NCBI RefSeq assembly: GCF_900324485.2
Contig: NC_046646.1
Span: 18,377,156 to 18,441,155, forward strand
Origin: Mastacembelus armatus
Taxonomy: Eukaryota > Chordata > Actinopteri > Synbranchiformes > Mastacembelidae
Reading direction: 5' to 3'
DNA length: 64,000 bases
A program made the translations under genes and the position numbers. Below the pieces are notes generated by a model, which ran no database searches, was not told the origin of the DNA, and saw only the letters and a list, made by a program, of their open reading frames with translations. How positions within the stretch are numbered: the first letter of the stretch is position 1; each line of letters opens with the position of its first letter. Shown piece after piece: positions 20,271 through 30,990 of the stretch.

Positions 20271-20754
20271 ACACAGTGTTAAATTGTTAACTGTGTTCAG
20301 TAAGTTTTTATCAACTTTTTACTAGCACATACTACTTTTTTTTCAATTGTGGTTATTATAAGTTATTGAATCAGTCATTGTGTTTAACAGTTGCAGTAGT
20401 CATTATGATCTGTTTTGCAAAATAAAAACAGGTATGAATACGTTATGACTCTACACTGCTTAGGATGTCAGATATTTGACAACAACATCTTTACCTGTTG
20501 TTTTTTTTTTAATACTTCATAGAGATTAAATTATTAAAGGCATATATAATCATGTTAACACATACTAACATATTGCACACTGGTAAATATTTAATACTTT
20601 ATGTCTTATGTCTCATACACAGACAGTAAATATGGCTGAATCAACTTATATAGGAATAAATGGATCAATGAATCATGCCCTCCTTACAAAACTTTCATAT
20701 TATTAATATTAAGAACAGAGACTAAACTACTACGGTGATATCTGATTGTGGTTA

Positions 20755-21050
20755 GCACTGTCCACTCTCAAGAAAAAGGTTTTGGGTCTATATCCCATAA
20801 CCTTTGTACATAAAGTAGGAATGTTCTCTTCATGTCTAAGTTTTCTCCAGTCACCTCGGTTTTCACCCAGAGTCCAAAGACATGTATTTTGATTAATTGG
20901 TTATTATATTTCATCTTGTTGTGAATATTTCTTTGTCGCTGTGTGTCCACCCTGTTTTTGACTGACAAACTCTCCAGGGTGTACCCTGCCTGTTGTCCAG
21001 TCTCACCTGGGATTAGCTCCACCCCTATGACAACACTAGATAGCAGAATA
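20755..21050 (+). repeat. Old tRNA-derived SINE copy
   Basis: GTTAGCACTG...CTCAAGAAAAAGGTTTTGGG, then CTCCAGGGTGTACCCTGCC and TCTCACCTGGGATTAGCTCC match the SINE body. A copy lies at 25383-25675. Confidence 0.65.
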
Positions 21051-21747
21051 AACAGCATAGACAGATTCTTATGTCATCTTGAAATACAAAAATTGCATGT
21101 TCTTAATCCTAGAATGAGTCTTTTAACTTTACAGAGGGAGCAGGTCTCCTTTCAAGTGGACAACCATGTTGCTCTGCCATGTTTCTACAGTAGCCCAGAA
21201 TGGACTAAGCAAATAAAGGCTCTGACAAGGAATCACATTTTGTTGTAATAGTGATGGCCACTAATCCCTGTGTTATGTCCGAAAGGGAGGGGTTATCGTG
21301 TGAGGGGATGCGTTAAAGGTTTCATTCTGCAATCTCAATACTAAATGCTGCTAAATCTTACACATAAGGTTCTCAGTAGTTTGGACCAGCAGGTTTCCGA
21401 TTTCATGCGGATAGGACCAGTAGAATGAATTAAGTTGTTGAAACAACTGAATTTATTACAGTACATCTAATTAGACACAGTTGGATTTAATTTTCTGTCC
21501 ATTGGTTAAAATCTGTCATAAATATTTGGGTTTGTATGGACAGCCTGGTGGCTTTGGTAGCACTGCTGCCTCAAATACCCATATACAGGCAGGTTAGGTT
21601 AGCTGATGACTTTAAATTATTAGATGTGATTGTGAGTATGAGTGTTTCTTTGTTTCTGTGTGTCAGCATATGATAGTGACTTTCTGTCTGGGACGTAAGC
21701 TACATTACGACAGTTGCATCCGGCCGTTACACAAATCATTGTCTAAT
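21051..21747. other. Unassigned repeat-rich spacer
   Basis: No gene. It contains a fragment of the old SINE head near 21540 and sequence shared with 25676-26443. The spacer recurs in the next unit, so it predates the duplication. Confidence 0.5.
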
Positions 21748-21842
21748 TCATGATCAGGTGACACAACCACCCGCATTTCTACTGGCTCACAATGAAAGAG
21801 GATATAATATAAATGGCAGGTCAGTCACAGTACAACTCACTT
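21748..21842 (+). promoter_or_regulatory. OR6 promoter remnant, fused to truncated gene
   Basis: TCATGATCAGGTGACAC (21748-21764) and TATAAAT (21808-21814) are intact and 43 bp apart. The sequence then follows exon 1 only to CAACTCACTT and jumps straight into TM3 coding sequence. Donor, intron and start codon are missing. Confidence 0.8.
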
Positions 21843-21844
21843 AT

Positions 21845-22453
21845 ATGGCATATGGCAGATTTATAGCAATTTGCTTCCCTTTAAGGTACCATAGTATTGT
21901 GACTAAACCAGCTGTAGCTGCAATTCTGCTGTTAGTGTGGGTTGTTTTATTGAGCCTAATAGCATTTACTGTTGGGCTACTTGATCGTCTCTCCTTCTGT
22001 GGATCTTTGGTGATACAAAGCTTTTACTGTGATCATGGACCAACATATTATCTTGCTTGTAATGATATTTTTTTAAATGGCATCATGGCAGATGTTGCTA
22101 TAATTGTAATCATGTGTTTACCTCCTCTATTAATAGCACTGACATATGTTTGCATTGCCATAGCACTGAGCAGGATTGCATCACATAAAGAAAGAGTCAA
22201 AGCATTGAAAACTTGTACTTCTCACCTGATTCTTGTGGCTATTTTTTACTTACCATTTCTGGGCACTTACATAACTGTACTGACCTCCTCCCTCCATCCT
22301 AATGCCAGGATCATAAACTCTACTTTAACACACACCATACCAGCTTTGCTCAATCCTATTATATACTCTTTAAAGACAGAAGAAGTGCTGAACTCTATCA
22401 GGAAACTTTGTAAAAACAATAGGATGAGTAAGATAGCCTCATCAATCTCTTAA
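21845..22453 (+). pseudogene. Olfactory receptor pseudogene OR6 (5' half deleted)
   Basis: Only the 3' part remains, from MAYGRFIAICF to the stop: 202 codons without interruption covering TM4-TM7. The deletion runs from exon 1 to the end of TM3 and leaves an in-frame ATG 31 bp after the TATA box. The conserved MAYDR reads MAYGR. Distinct blocks: LLSLIAFTVGLL in TM4, GPTYYLACNDIFLNG in EC2, MADVAIIVIMCLPPLLI in TM5 and GTYITVL. Such a four-helix product would not be expected to work as a receptor. AATAAA is at 22626-22631. Confidence 0.92.
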
Positions 22454-23000
22454 CTGTTGTACTGACATATCAAATAGTGTTAACATTTTTAGCGTTATTT
22501 TGTAAAACGTTATCTACTTTTTACTTAGAAGTCCTGCAGTTTTATTTTAAATTGTAATTATGTATTTTTTTTATTATTCATTGTATTTTGCTGTTGTATT
22601 AGCCATGTAATGATCTGCTTTGCAAAATAAAATCAGAGATATGAATATGTTATGACTCTACACTCCTGAAAACATAATTTTTTTGATAAAAAGACACCAA
22701 CATCTTTTTTTTTTCAAGTAATCATGGAGATGTAATTATTAAAGACAAATAGAAATATTTTATTACATCAGGTTTGGAATGAAAATGCAGTAGAAAAAAT
22801 TTCAACTCTTGGAAACTGATCACTGGTAAATATTCAATAGCTCATATGTTATATGTCTGATGCAGAGACAGAAAAGCATGACTGAATCATCTTAAGTCAG
22901 AATAAATGGATCAGTAAATCCGGATCTCTTTACAAAATGTAATTATAATAAATAAATAAATCATATTAAATAAAAGGACAAACTAGTCTTGTAATATCAG
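22454..23000 (+). other. 3' flank of OR6 (type A)
   Basis: Noncoding unit flank as at 1973 and 17331. AATAAA at 22626-22631; nothing else recognised. Confidence 0.65.
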
Positions 23001-23750
23001 TGGTCAAAGCTGTTACCGCGCAACAAGAAGTTTTTTTTGGTTTTGAATCCTGGAACATTTCTGTGTGTCAGTGTTTTAAAATGCTGAAATGCAGACACAG
23101 ACCAGATGAAATAACAATGTGTACAGTTTATTCACAAAGGTGAAGATAAGTAACAAAACCTAAAGCATCAAGCTGTTGTTCAAAAAGTGAAAATTGATAT
23201 AGACCTTTTCAAAATCAAACACCAAATGAGAAACAGAATGACAAAACATAATGTGCAAGTGTAGATCAGAGTTAAGAATAAATAGAAAACAAACAGAGAT
23301 GAATAAATACAATAATCCAAATGGTGGCAAGAAAGAAAGGGTGACAAGTGCAGAAACTATAATGGCGACAACAGGATACATCAACAGTGGATCTAGACAC
23401 AGGAAAGGAAGAAAGGCAAGTATAAGTATAAGAATTAACTAATTCAACACAGCTAGAGACATTCAGGAAAAATGTGGAACATAAAGCAGAAAAACAAGAA
23501 ATAAGACAACACAGGAAGTACTATCAAAACAAGTGTCTAAGACAGGAAGTCCATGACAGATCCTAACATTGTGGGTTTTCTGCAGAAACTCTGGTTTCCT
23601 CCCACAGTCCAAAGTCATATCGATCAGGTTAATTGATGCCTTTAAATTGCCTATTGGTGTGAACATTTGTTTGTTGCCATGTGTCCACTCATGTGTTTGT
23701 AACCTGCCTCTCATCCAGTGTCACCTGGGATTTGGTCCAACCTCACTATC
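23001..23750 (+). repeat. Old SINE interrupted by solo LTR
   Basis: Unit-3 version of the split SINE (pieces 23001-23065 and 23559-23750). No Tc1 here: the site reads CATATCGATCAGG. Confidence 0.65.
23066..23558 (-). mobile_element. Solo LTR, 493 bp (fossil), unit copy
   Basis: Same ends (TGTCATGG on the minus strand, TGTCAG on the plus strand) and same place in the unit as the other three copies. Confidence 0.65.
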
Positions 23751-23962
23751 ACAATGAATATCAGTAGTTAGTGGTAGATAATGTTTGGATGGATTAAAAT
23801 TTTATTGTTAGGCTACTTAAATCATTCATTATGTTTTCTAATTTCTGGGATTGGTTCTTTTTCCTGTTTATGTACAATGCAATAAAAAATAATTTAGTAG
23901 GCTGGTGACAGTAGTTAGCTGATCTGACTGCATCAACACCTTGCACAATAATAATTTCTAAA

Positions 23963-24077
23963 TCATGATCATGTGACACTGCTTTTTTTGCTGTACCATA
24001 AGGGAAAGAAAATATAAATGGCAGGTCTATCACAGTACAACTCACTTCAGGGAGCTGCACACTTGTTACTGTCTGAG
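23963..24077 (+). promoter_or_regulatory. OR7 promoter and untranslated exon 1
   Basis: TCATGATCATGTGACAC (23963-23979), then TATAAAT (24013-24019) after 33 bp. Exon 1 ends at 24077. The intron is 24078-24160 (83 bp). Confidence 0.75.
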
Positions 24078-24171
24078 GTGAGTTTGGTTACAACAGTTCC
24101 CATCAGTCAGCTGTGTCATCTTTTATTATATATTGTGTAATTTTCTCTTTTTACACTTAGTGAAAGAAATA

Positions 24172-25155
24172 ATGGCCCCAGACAAGAAAGCTGCTACCAT
24201 ATCTAATGTCACATTTGTTTGTCCTGCAAAATTTTATCTCAGTGGATTTTCCAACATCCCTCATGTTACATATTTTTATATCTTCCTGTGTTTTGTCTAT
24301 ATCATGACTGTTGTTGGGAATGTTCTCCTTCTCTCAGTGATTTTCCTGGTCAAGACTCTTCATACTCCTAAATACATGATTGTGTTCAACCTGGCTTTGA
24401 CAGATTTGTGTGGGAGCACTGCTCTCATCCCAAAAGTCTTAGACACATTTTTGTTTGACAACAGATACATTGTCTATGAGGCTTGTTTAAGTTATATGTT
24501 CTTTGTTTGGTTCTTTGGGGGTTTGCAGTCATGGACACTTGTCACTATGGCATATGACAGATTTATGGCAATTTGCTTCCCTTTAAGGTACCATAGTATT
24601 GTGACTAAACCAGCTGTAGCTGCAATGCTGCTGTTAATGTGGGTTGTTTTAATGAGTATATCAGCATGCTTGGTTGGGCTACTTGATCGTCTCTCCTTCT
24701 GTGGGTCTTTGGTGATACAAAGCTTTTTCTGTGATCATGGACCAACATATCGTCTGGCCTGTAATGACACGTCTTTAAATTACACGATGGCAAATGTAGT
24801 CTTCACTATAATCATTTGCTTCCCTCCTCTACTAATAGTACTGACATATGTTTGCATTGCAATAGCACTGAGCAGGATTGCATCGCGGAAAGAAAGAGTC
24901 AAAGCATTGAAAACTTGTACTTCTCACCTGATTCTTGTGGCTATTTTCTTCCTACCTCTCTTGGGCACCAACATAGCTGCACTGACCTCCTCCCTCCATC
25001 CTAATGCCAGGATCATAAACTCTACTTTGGCACACACCATACCAGCTTTGCTCAATCCTATTATATACTCTTTAAAGACAGAAGAAGTGCTGAACTCTAT
25101 CAGGAAACTTTGTAAAAACAATAGGATGAGTAAGATAGCCTCATCAATCTCTTAA
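24172..25155 (+). CDS. Olfactory receptor, fish-type, OR7 of array
   Basis: 327 aa intact odorant receptor. It combines WFFGGL in TM3 (as in the 5344 group, with V to L), a private TM4 block VVLMSISACLVGLL, a TM5 block ANVVFTIIICFPPLLIVL shared with the gene at 30991, and FFLPLLGTNIAAL in TM6 as in the 5344 group. This is the clearest mosaic in the array. MAYDRFMAICF has M for I, and FVCPAKF has C for R near the N-terminus. AATAAA is at 25304-25309. Confidence 0.95.
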   Translation: MAPDKKAATISNVTFVCPAKFYLSGFSNIPHVTYFYIFLCFVYIMTVVGNVLLLSVIFLVKTLHTPKYMIVFNLALTDLCGSTALIPKVLDTFLFDNRYIVYEACLSYMFFVWFFGGLQSWTLVTMAYDRFMAICFPLRYHSIVTKPAVAAMLLLMWVVLMSISACLVGLLDRLSFCGSLVIQSFFCDHGPTYRLACNDTSLNYTMANVVFTIIICFPPLLIVLTYVCIAIALSRIASRKERVKALKTCTSHLILVAIFFLPLLGTNIAALTSSLHPNARIINSTLAHTIPALLNPIIYSLKTEEVLNSIRKLCKNNRMSKIASSIS

Positions 25156-25382
25156 CTGTTTTACTGACATATCAAAGTGTTAACATTTTTAGCGTTATTT
25201 TGTAAGATGTTATCAACTTTTTACTTAGAATTGTAATTATGTATTTTTTTATTATTCATTGTATTTTGCTGTTGTATTAGCCATGTAATGATCTGCTTTG
25301 CAAAATAAAATCAGAGATATGAGTATGTTATGACTCTACACTCCTGAAAACATACATTTTTTGATAAAAAGACATCAACATC

Positions 25383-25675
25383 ACTGTCCCCTCTCAAGAA
25401 AAAGGTTTTGGGTCTATATCCCATAACCTTTGTACATAAAGCAGAAATGTTCTCTTCATGTCTAAGTTTTCTCCAGTCACCTCGGTTTGCACCCAGAGTC
25501 CAAAGACATGTATTTTGATTAATTGGTTATTATATTTCATCTTGTTGTGAATATTTCTTTGTCGCTGTGTGTCCACCCTGTGTTTGACTGACAAACTCTC
25601 CAGGGTGTACCCTGCCTGTTGTCCAGTCTCACCTGGGATTAGCTCCACCCCTATGACAACACTAGATAGCAGAAT
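25383..25675 (+). repeat. Old tRNA-derived SINE copy
   Basis: Nearly identical to 20763-21050. It starts just 227 bp after the OR7 stop, because the longer flank and tail relic seen after OR5 are missing here. Confidence 0.65.
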
Positions 25676-26443
25676 AAACAGCATAGACAGATTCTTATGT
25701 CATCTTGAAATACAAAAATTGCATGTTCTTAATCCTAGAATGAGTCTTTTAACTTTACAGAGGGAGCAGGTCTCCTTTCAAGTGGACAACCATGTTGCTC
25801 TGCCATGTTTCTACAGTAGCCCAGAATGGACTAAGCAAATACAGGCTCTGACAAGGAATCACATTTTGTTGTAATAGTGATGGCCACTAAACCCTGTGTT
25901 ATGTCCGAAAGGGAGGTGTTATCGTGTGAGGGGATGCGTTAAAGGTTTCATTCTGCAATCTCAATACTAAATGCTGCTAAATCTTACACATTTTACAACT
26001 TACACATAAGGTTCTCAGTAGTTTGGACCAGCAGGTTCTGATTTCATGCAGCTAGGACCAGTAGAATGAATTAAGTTGTTGAAACAACTGAACTTATTAC
26101 AGTACATCTAATTAGACACAGTTGGATTTAATTTTCTGTCCATTGGTTAAAATCTATCATAAATATTTGGGTTTGCTTGATTTGGGCCTATCGATGTGTA
26201 GTTTGCATGTTCTCACTGTGTCTGTGTGGGTTTTCTCTGAGTAATCTGACTTCCACCCCAAATGCTCATATACAGGCAGGTTAGGTTAGCTGATGACTTT
26301 AAATTATTAGATGTGATTGTGAGTATGAGTGTTTCTTTGTTTCTGTGTGTCAGCATATGATAGTGACTTTCTATCTGGGATGTAAGCTACATTACGACAC
26401 GTGACTCAGCATCCGGCCATTACACAAATCATTAATGTCTAAT
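25676..26443. other. Unassigned spacer, copy of 21051-21747
   Basis: Shares its sequence with the spacer after OR5, including part of an old SINE near 26175-26270 (GTGTAGTTTGCATGTTCTC, GTGTGGGTTTTCTCTGAG). This copy is longer in the SINE part. No gene. Confidence 0.5.
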
Positions 26444-26568
26444 TCATGATCAGGGGACACAACCACCTGCATTTCTACTGGCTCACAATGAAGGAGGATA
26501 TAATATAAATGGTAGGTCAGTCACAGTAAAACTCACTTCAGGAAACTGCACACTTGTTACTGTCTGAG
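26444..26568 (+). promoter_or_regulatory. OR8 promoter and untranslated exon 1
   Basis: The upstream motif is altered to TCATGATCAGGGGACAC (26444-26460), losing the GTGAC core. TATAAAT (26504-26510) lies 43 bp on. Exon 1 ends at 26568. The intron is 26569-26651 (83 bp). Confidence 0.7.
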
Positions 26569-26662
26569 GTGAGTTTGGTTTCAACGGTTCCCATCAGTCA
26601 GCTGTGTCATCTTTTATTATATATTGTGTAATTTTCTCTTTTTACACTTAGTGAAAGAAATA

Positions 26663-27646
26663 ATGGCCCCAGACAAGAAAGCTGCTACCATATCTAATGT
26701 CACATTTGTTCGTCCTGCAAAATTTTATCTCAGTGGATTTTCCAACATCCCTCATGTTACATATTTTTATATCTTCCTGTGTTTTGTCTATATCATGACT
26801 GTTGTTGGGAATGTTCTCCTTCTCTCAGTGATTTACCTGGTCAAGACTCTTCATACTCCTAAATACATGATTGTGTTCAACCTGGCTTTGATAGATTTGT
26901 GTGGGAGCACTGCTCTCATCCCAAAAGTCTTAGACACATTTTTGTTTGACAACAGATACATTGTCTATGAGGCTTGTTTAAGTTATATGTTCTTTGTTTG
27001 GTTTTTTGGAGGTGTGCAGTCATGGACACTTGTCACTATGGCATATGACAGATTTATAGCAATTTGCTTCCCTTTACGGTACCATAGTATTGTGACTAAA
27101 CCAGCTATTGCTGCAATGCTGCTGTTTTCATGGGTTGTTTTATTGAGTTTATTTGCATTTTCAATTGGGCTACTTGATCGTCTCTCCTTCTGTGGATCTT
27201 TGGTGATACAAAGCTTTTTCTGTGATCATGGACCAACATTTCGTCTGGCATGTAATGACACATCTTTAAATTACACAGTGGCAATTGTAGTCTTCACTAT
27301 AATCATGTGCTTCCCTCCTCTATTAATAGCACTATCATATGTTTGCATTGCCATAGCACTGAGCAGGATTGCATCACATAAAGAAAGAGTCAATGCATTG
27401 AAAACTTGTACTTCTCACCTGATTCTTGTGGCTATTTTCTTCCTACCTCTCTTGGGCACCAACATAGCTGCAGGGACTTCCTCCCTCCATCCTAATGCCA
27501 GGATGATAAACTCTACTTTGACACACACCATACCAGCTTTGCTCAATCCTATTATATACTCTTTAAAGACAGAAGAAGTGCTGAACTCTATCAGGAAACT
27601 TTGTAAAAACAATAGGATGAGTAAGATAGCCTCATCAATCTCTTAA
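26663..27646 (+). CDS. Olfactory receptor, fish-type, OR8 of array
   Basis: 327 aa intact odorant receptor, almost a duplicate of the gene at 5344 over TM1-TM7 (LLFSWVVLLSLFAFSIGLL in TM4, VAIVVFTIIMCFPPLLIAL in TM5, GTNIAAGTSS). It has VIYLVK after TM1, and KERVNALKTC where all sisters have KERVKALKTC, changing a basic residue in the third intracellular loop. The C-terminal tail switches to the NNRMSKIASSIS type, so the 3' end comes from a different source than the 5344 gene. AATAAA is at 27813-27818. Confidence 0.95.
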   Translation: MAPDKKAATISNVTFVRPAKFYLSGFSNIPHVTYFYIFLCFVYIMTVVGNVLLLSVIYLVKTLHTPKYMIVFNLALIDLCGSTALIPKVLDTFLFDNRYIVYEACLSYMFFVWFFGGVQSWTLVTMAYDRFIAICFPLRYHSIVTKPAIAAMLLFSWVVLLSLFAFSIGLLDRLSFCGSLVIQSFFCDHGPTFRLACNDTSLNYTVAIVVFTIIMCFPPLLIALSYVCIAIALSRIASHKERVNALKTCTSHLILVAIFFLPLLGTNIAAGTSSLHPNARMINSTLTHTIPALLNPIIYSLKTEEVLNSIRKLCKNNRMSKIASSIS

Positions 27647-28186
27647 CTGTTGTACTGACATATCAAATAGTGTTAACATTTTTAGCGTTATTTTGTAAAA
27701 GGTTATCTACTTTTTACTTAGAAGTCCTGCAGTTTTACTTTAAATTATGTATTTTTTTTATTATTCATTGTATTTTGCTGTTGTATTAGCCATGTAATGA
27801 TCTGCTTTGCAAAATAAAATCAGAAATATGAGTATGTTATGACTCTACACTCCTGAAAACATACATTTTTTGATAAAAAGACACCAACATCATTTTTTTT
27901 CAAGTAATCATGGAGATGTAATTATTAAAGACACATAGAAATATTTTATTACATCAGGTTTGGAATGAAAATGCAGTAGAAAAAATTTCAATTCTTGGAA
28001 ACTGATCACTGGTAAATATTCAATAGCTCATATGTTATATGTCTGATGCAGAGACAGAAAAGCATGACTGAATCATCTTAAGTCAGAATAAATGGATCAG
28101 TAAATCTGGATCTCTTTACAAAATGTAATTATAATAAATAAATAAATCATATTAAATAAAAGGACAAACTAATCTTGTAATATCAG
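27647..28186 (+). other. 3' flank of OR8 (type A)
   Basis: Noncoding unit flank. AATAAA at 27813-27818; nothing else recognised. Confidence 0.65.
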
Positions 28187-28935
28187 TGGTCAAAGCTGTT
28201 ACCGCGCAACAAGAAGTTTTTTTGGTTTTGAATCCTGGAATATTTCTGTGTGTCAGTGTTTTAAAATGCTGAAATGCAGACACAGACCAGATGAAATAAC
28301 AATGTGTACAGTTTATTCACAAAGGTGAAGATAAGTAACAAAACCTAAAGCATCAAGCTGTTGTTCAAAAAGTGAAAATTGATATAGACCTTTTCAAAAT
28401 CAAACACCAAATGAGAAACAGAATGACAAAACATAATGTGCAAGTGTAGATCAGAGTTAAGAATAAATAGAAAACAAACAGAGATGAATAAATACAATAA
28501 TCCAAATGGTGGCAAGAAAGAAAGGGTGACAAGTGCAGAAACTATAATGGCGACAACAGGATACATCAACAGTGGATCTAGACACAGGAAAGGAAGAAAG
28601 GCAAGTATAAGTATAAGAATTAACTAATTCAACACAGCTAGAGACATTCAGGAAAAATGTGGAACATAAAGCAGAAAAACAAGAAATAAGACAACACAGG
28701 AAGTACTATCAAAACAAGTGTCTAAGACAGGAAGTCCATGACAGATCCTAACATTGTGGGTTTTCTGCAGAAACTCTGGTTTCCTCCCACAGTCCAAAGT
28801 CATATAGATCAGGTTAATTGATGTCTTTAAATTGCCCATTGGTGTGAACATTTGTTTGTTGCCATGTGTCCACTCATGTGTTTGTAACCCGCCTCTCATC
28901 CAGTGTCACCTGGGATTAGGTCCAACCTCACTATC
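28187..28935 (+). repeat. Old SINE interrupted by solo LTR
   Basis: Unit-4 version (pieces 28187-28250 and 28744-28935). It retains CATATAGATCAGG, the empty site for the Tc1 insertion seen at 3140. Confidence 0.65.
28251..28743 (-). mobile_element. Solo LTR, 493 bp (fossil), unit copy
   Basis: Fourth full-length copy of the same LTR in the same unit position. Confidence 0.65.
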
Positions 28936-29171
28936 ACAATGAATATCAGTAGTTAGTGGTAGATAATGTTTGGATGGATTCAAATTTTATTGTTAGGCTA
29001 CTTAAATCATTCATTATGTTTTCTAATTTCTGGGATTGGTTCTTCTTCCTGTTTATGTACAATGCAATAAAAAATAATTTAGTAGGCTGGTGACAGTAGT
29101 TAGCTGATCTGATTGCATCAACACCTTGATGACGTATGCTATAAGACAGTTGCACAATAATAATTTCTAAT

Positions 29172-29294
29172 TCATGATCATGTGACACTGCTTTTTTTTT
29201 TTATTTGCTGTGCCATGAGAAAAATAAAATATAAATGGCAGGTCTGTCACAGTACAACTCACTTGAGGGAGCTGCACACTTGTTACTGTCTGAG
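29172..29294 (+). promoter_or_regulatory. OR9 promoter and untranslated exon 1
   Basis: TCATGATCATGTGACAC (29172-29188), then TATAAAT (29230-29236) after 41 bp. Exon 1 ends at 29294. The intron is 29295-29377 (83 bp). Confidence 0.75.
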
Positions 29295-29388
29295 GTGAGT
29301 TTGGTTACAATAGTTCCCATCAGTCAGCTGTGTCATCTTTTATTATATATTGTGTAATTTTCTCTATTTACACTTAGTGAAAGAAATA

Positions 29389-30384
29389 ATGGCCCCAGAC
29401 AAGAAAGCTGCTACCATATCTAATGTCACATTTGTTCGTCCTGCAAAATTTTATCTCAGTGGATTTTCCAACATCCCTCATGTTACATATTTTTATATCT
29501 TCCTGTGTTTTGTCTATATCATGACTGTTGTTGGGAATGTTCTCCTTCTCTCAGTGATTTACCTGGTCAAGACTCTTCATACTCCTAAATACATGATTGT
29601 GTTCAACCTGGCTTTGATAGATTTGTGTGGGAGCACTGCTCTCATCCCAAAAGTCTTAGACACATTTTTGTTTGACAACAGATCGATTGTCTATGAGGCT
29701 TGTTTAAGTTATATGTTCTTTGTTTGGGTCTTTGCAAGTGTGCAGTCATGGACACTTGTTATTATGGCATATGACAGATTTATAGCAATTTGCTTCCCTT
29801 TAAGGTACCATAGTATTGTGACTAAACCAGCTGTAGCTGCAATGCTGCTGTTAGTGTGGGTTGTTTTATTGAGTTTATTAGCATTTTTAATTGGATTATT
29901 TGATCATCTCTCCTTCTGTGGATCTTTGGTGATACAAAGCTTTTTCTGTGATCATGGACCAACATATCGTCTGGCATGTAATGACACGTCTTTAAATTAT
30001 ATGATGGCATGGGTCATCTTTCTAGTTGTCATGTGTTTTCCTCCTATGTTAATATCTTTGACATATGTTTGCATTGCCATAGCACTGAGCAGGATTGCAT
30101 CACATAAAGAAAGAGTCAAAGCATTGAAAACTTGTACTTCTCACCTGATTCTTGTGGCTATTTTTTACTTACCGCTCTTGGGAACTAACATAGCTACAAT
30201 GACCTCCTACCTCCATCCTAATGCCAGGATGATAAACTCTACTTTAACTCACACCATACCAGCTTTGCTCAATCCTATTATATACTCTTTAAAGACAGAA
30301 GAAGTGCTGAACTCTATCAGGAAACTCTGTAAAAACAATAGGATGATCAACATAAACTTCCCAAACAAGGTGACCTCATTCTAA
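29389..30384 (+). CDS. Olfactory receptor, fish-type, OR9 of array
   Basis: 331 aa intact odorant receptor with the long C-terminal tail NNRMININFPNKVTSF, shared in type with the gene at 59175. Distinct blocks: DNRSIVYEA (S for Y) before TM3, WVFASV in TM3, LLSLLAFLIGLFDHL in TM4, MMAWVIFLVVMCFPPMLI in TM5 and GTNIATMTSYLHP after TM6. TM3 and TM4 resemble the gene at 989, while the front part carries VIYLVK and LIDLCG as at 26663. AATAAA is at 30534-30539. Confidence 0.95.
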   Translation: MAPDKKAATISNVTFVRPAKFYLSGFSNIPHVTYFYIFLCFVYIMTVVGNVLLLSVIYLVKTLHTPKYMIVFNLALIDLCGSTALIPKVLDTFLFDNRSIVYEACLSYMFFVWVFASVQSWTLVIMAYDRFIAICFPLRYHSIVTKPAVAAMLLLVWVVLLSLLAFLIGLFDHLSFCGSLVIQSFFCDHGPTYRLACNDTSLNYMMAWVIFLVVMCFPPMLISLTYVCIAIALSRIASHKERVKALKTCTSHLILVAIFYLPLLGTNIATMTSYLHPNARMINSTLTHTIPALLNPIIYSLKTEEVLNSIRKLCKNNRMININFPNKVTSF

Positions 30385-30771
30385 CTGGGTACTGACATAT
30401 CACAGTGTTAAATTGTTAACTACTAACTCTTACTAACAAGTACCATTTTTTAAAATAAATTCTGGTTATTATAAGTTATTGTATCATTCATTGTGTTAAG
30501 CAGTTGCAGTAGTCATTATGATCTGTTTTGCAAAATAAAAACAGGTATGAATATTTTATGACTCTACACTGCTTAGGACATCAGATATTTGACAACAACA
30601 TCTTTACCTGTCGTTTTTTTTAATACTTCATAGAGATGGAATTATTAAAGGCATATATAATCATGTTAACACATACTAACATATTGCACACTGGTAAATA
30701 TTTAATACTTCATGTCTTATGTCTCATACACAGACAGTAAATATGTATATAAAATATAATTAATGTCTAAT
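30385..30771 (+). other. Very short OR9-OR10 spacer
   Basis: Only about 390 bp separate the OR9 stop from the OR10 promoter motif, against 1.3-3 kb elsewhere. It contains the OR9 3' UTR with AATAAA (30534-30539). A junction near 30745-30760 drops the SINE and spacer seen in the equivalent intervals after 20064 and 25155. Confidence 0.7.
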
Positions 30772-30896
30772 TCATGATCAGGTGACACAACTACTTGCAT
30801 TTCTACTGGCTCACAATGAAGGAGGATATAATATAAATGGCAGGTCAGTCACAGTAAAACTCACTTCAGGGAGCTGCACACTTGTTACTGTCTGAG
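30772..30896 (+). promoter_or_regulatory. OR10 promoter and untranslated exon 1
   Basis: TCATGATCAGGTGACAC (30772-30788), then TATAAAT (30832-30838) after 43 bp. Exon 1 ends at 30896. The intron is 30897-30979 (83 bp). Confidence 0.75.
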
Positions 30897-30990
30897 GTGA
30901 GTTTGGTTTCAACAGTTCCCATCAGTCAGCTGTGTCATCTTTTATTATATATTGTGTAATTTTCTCTATTTACACTTAGTGAAAGAAATA

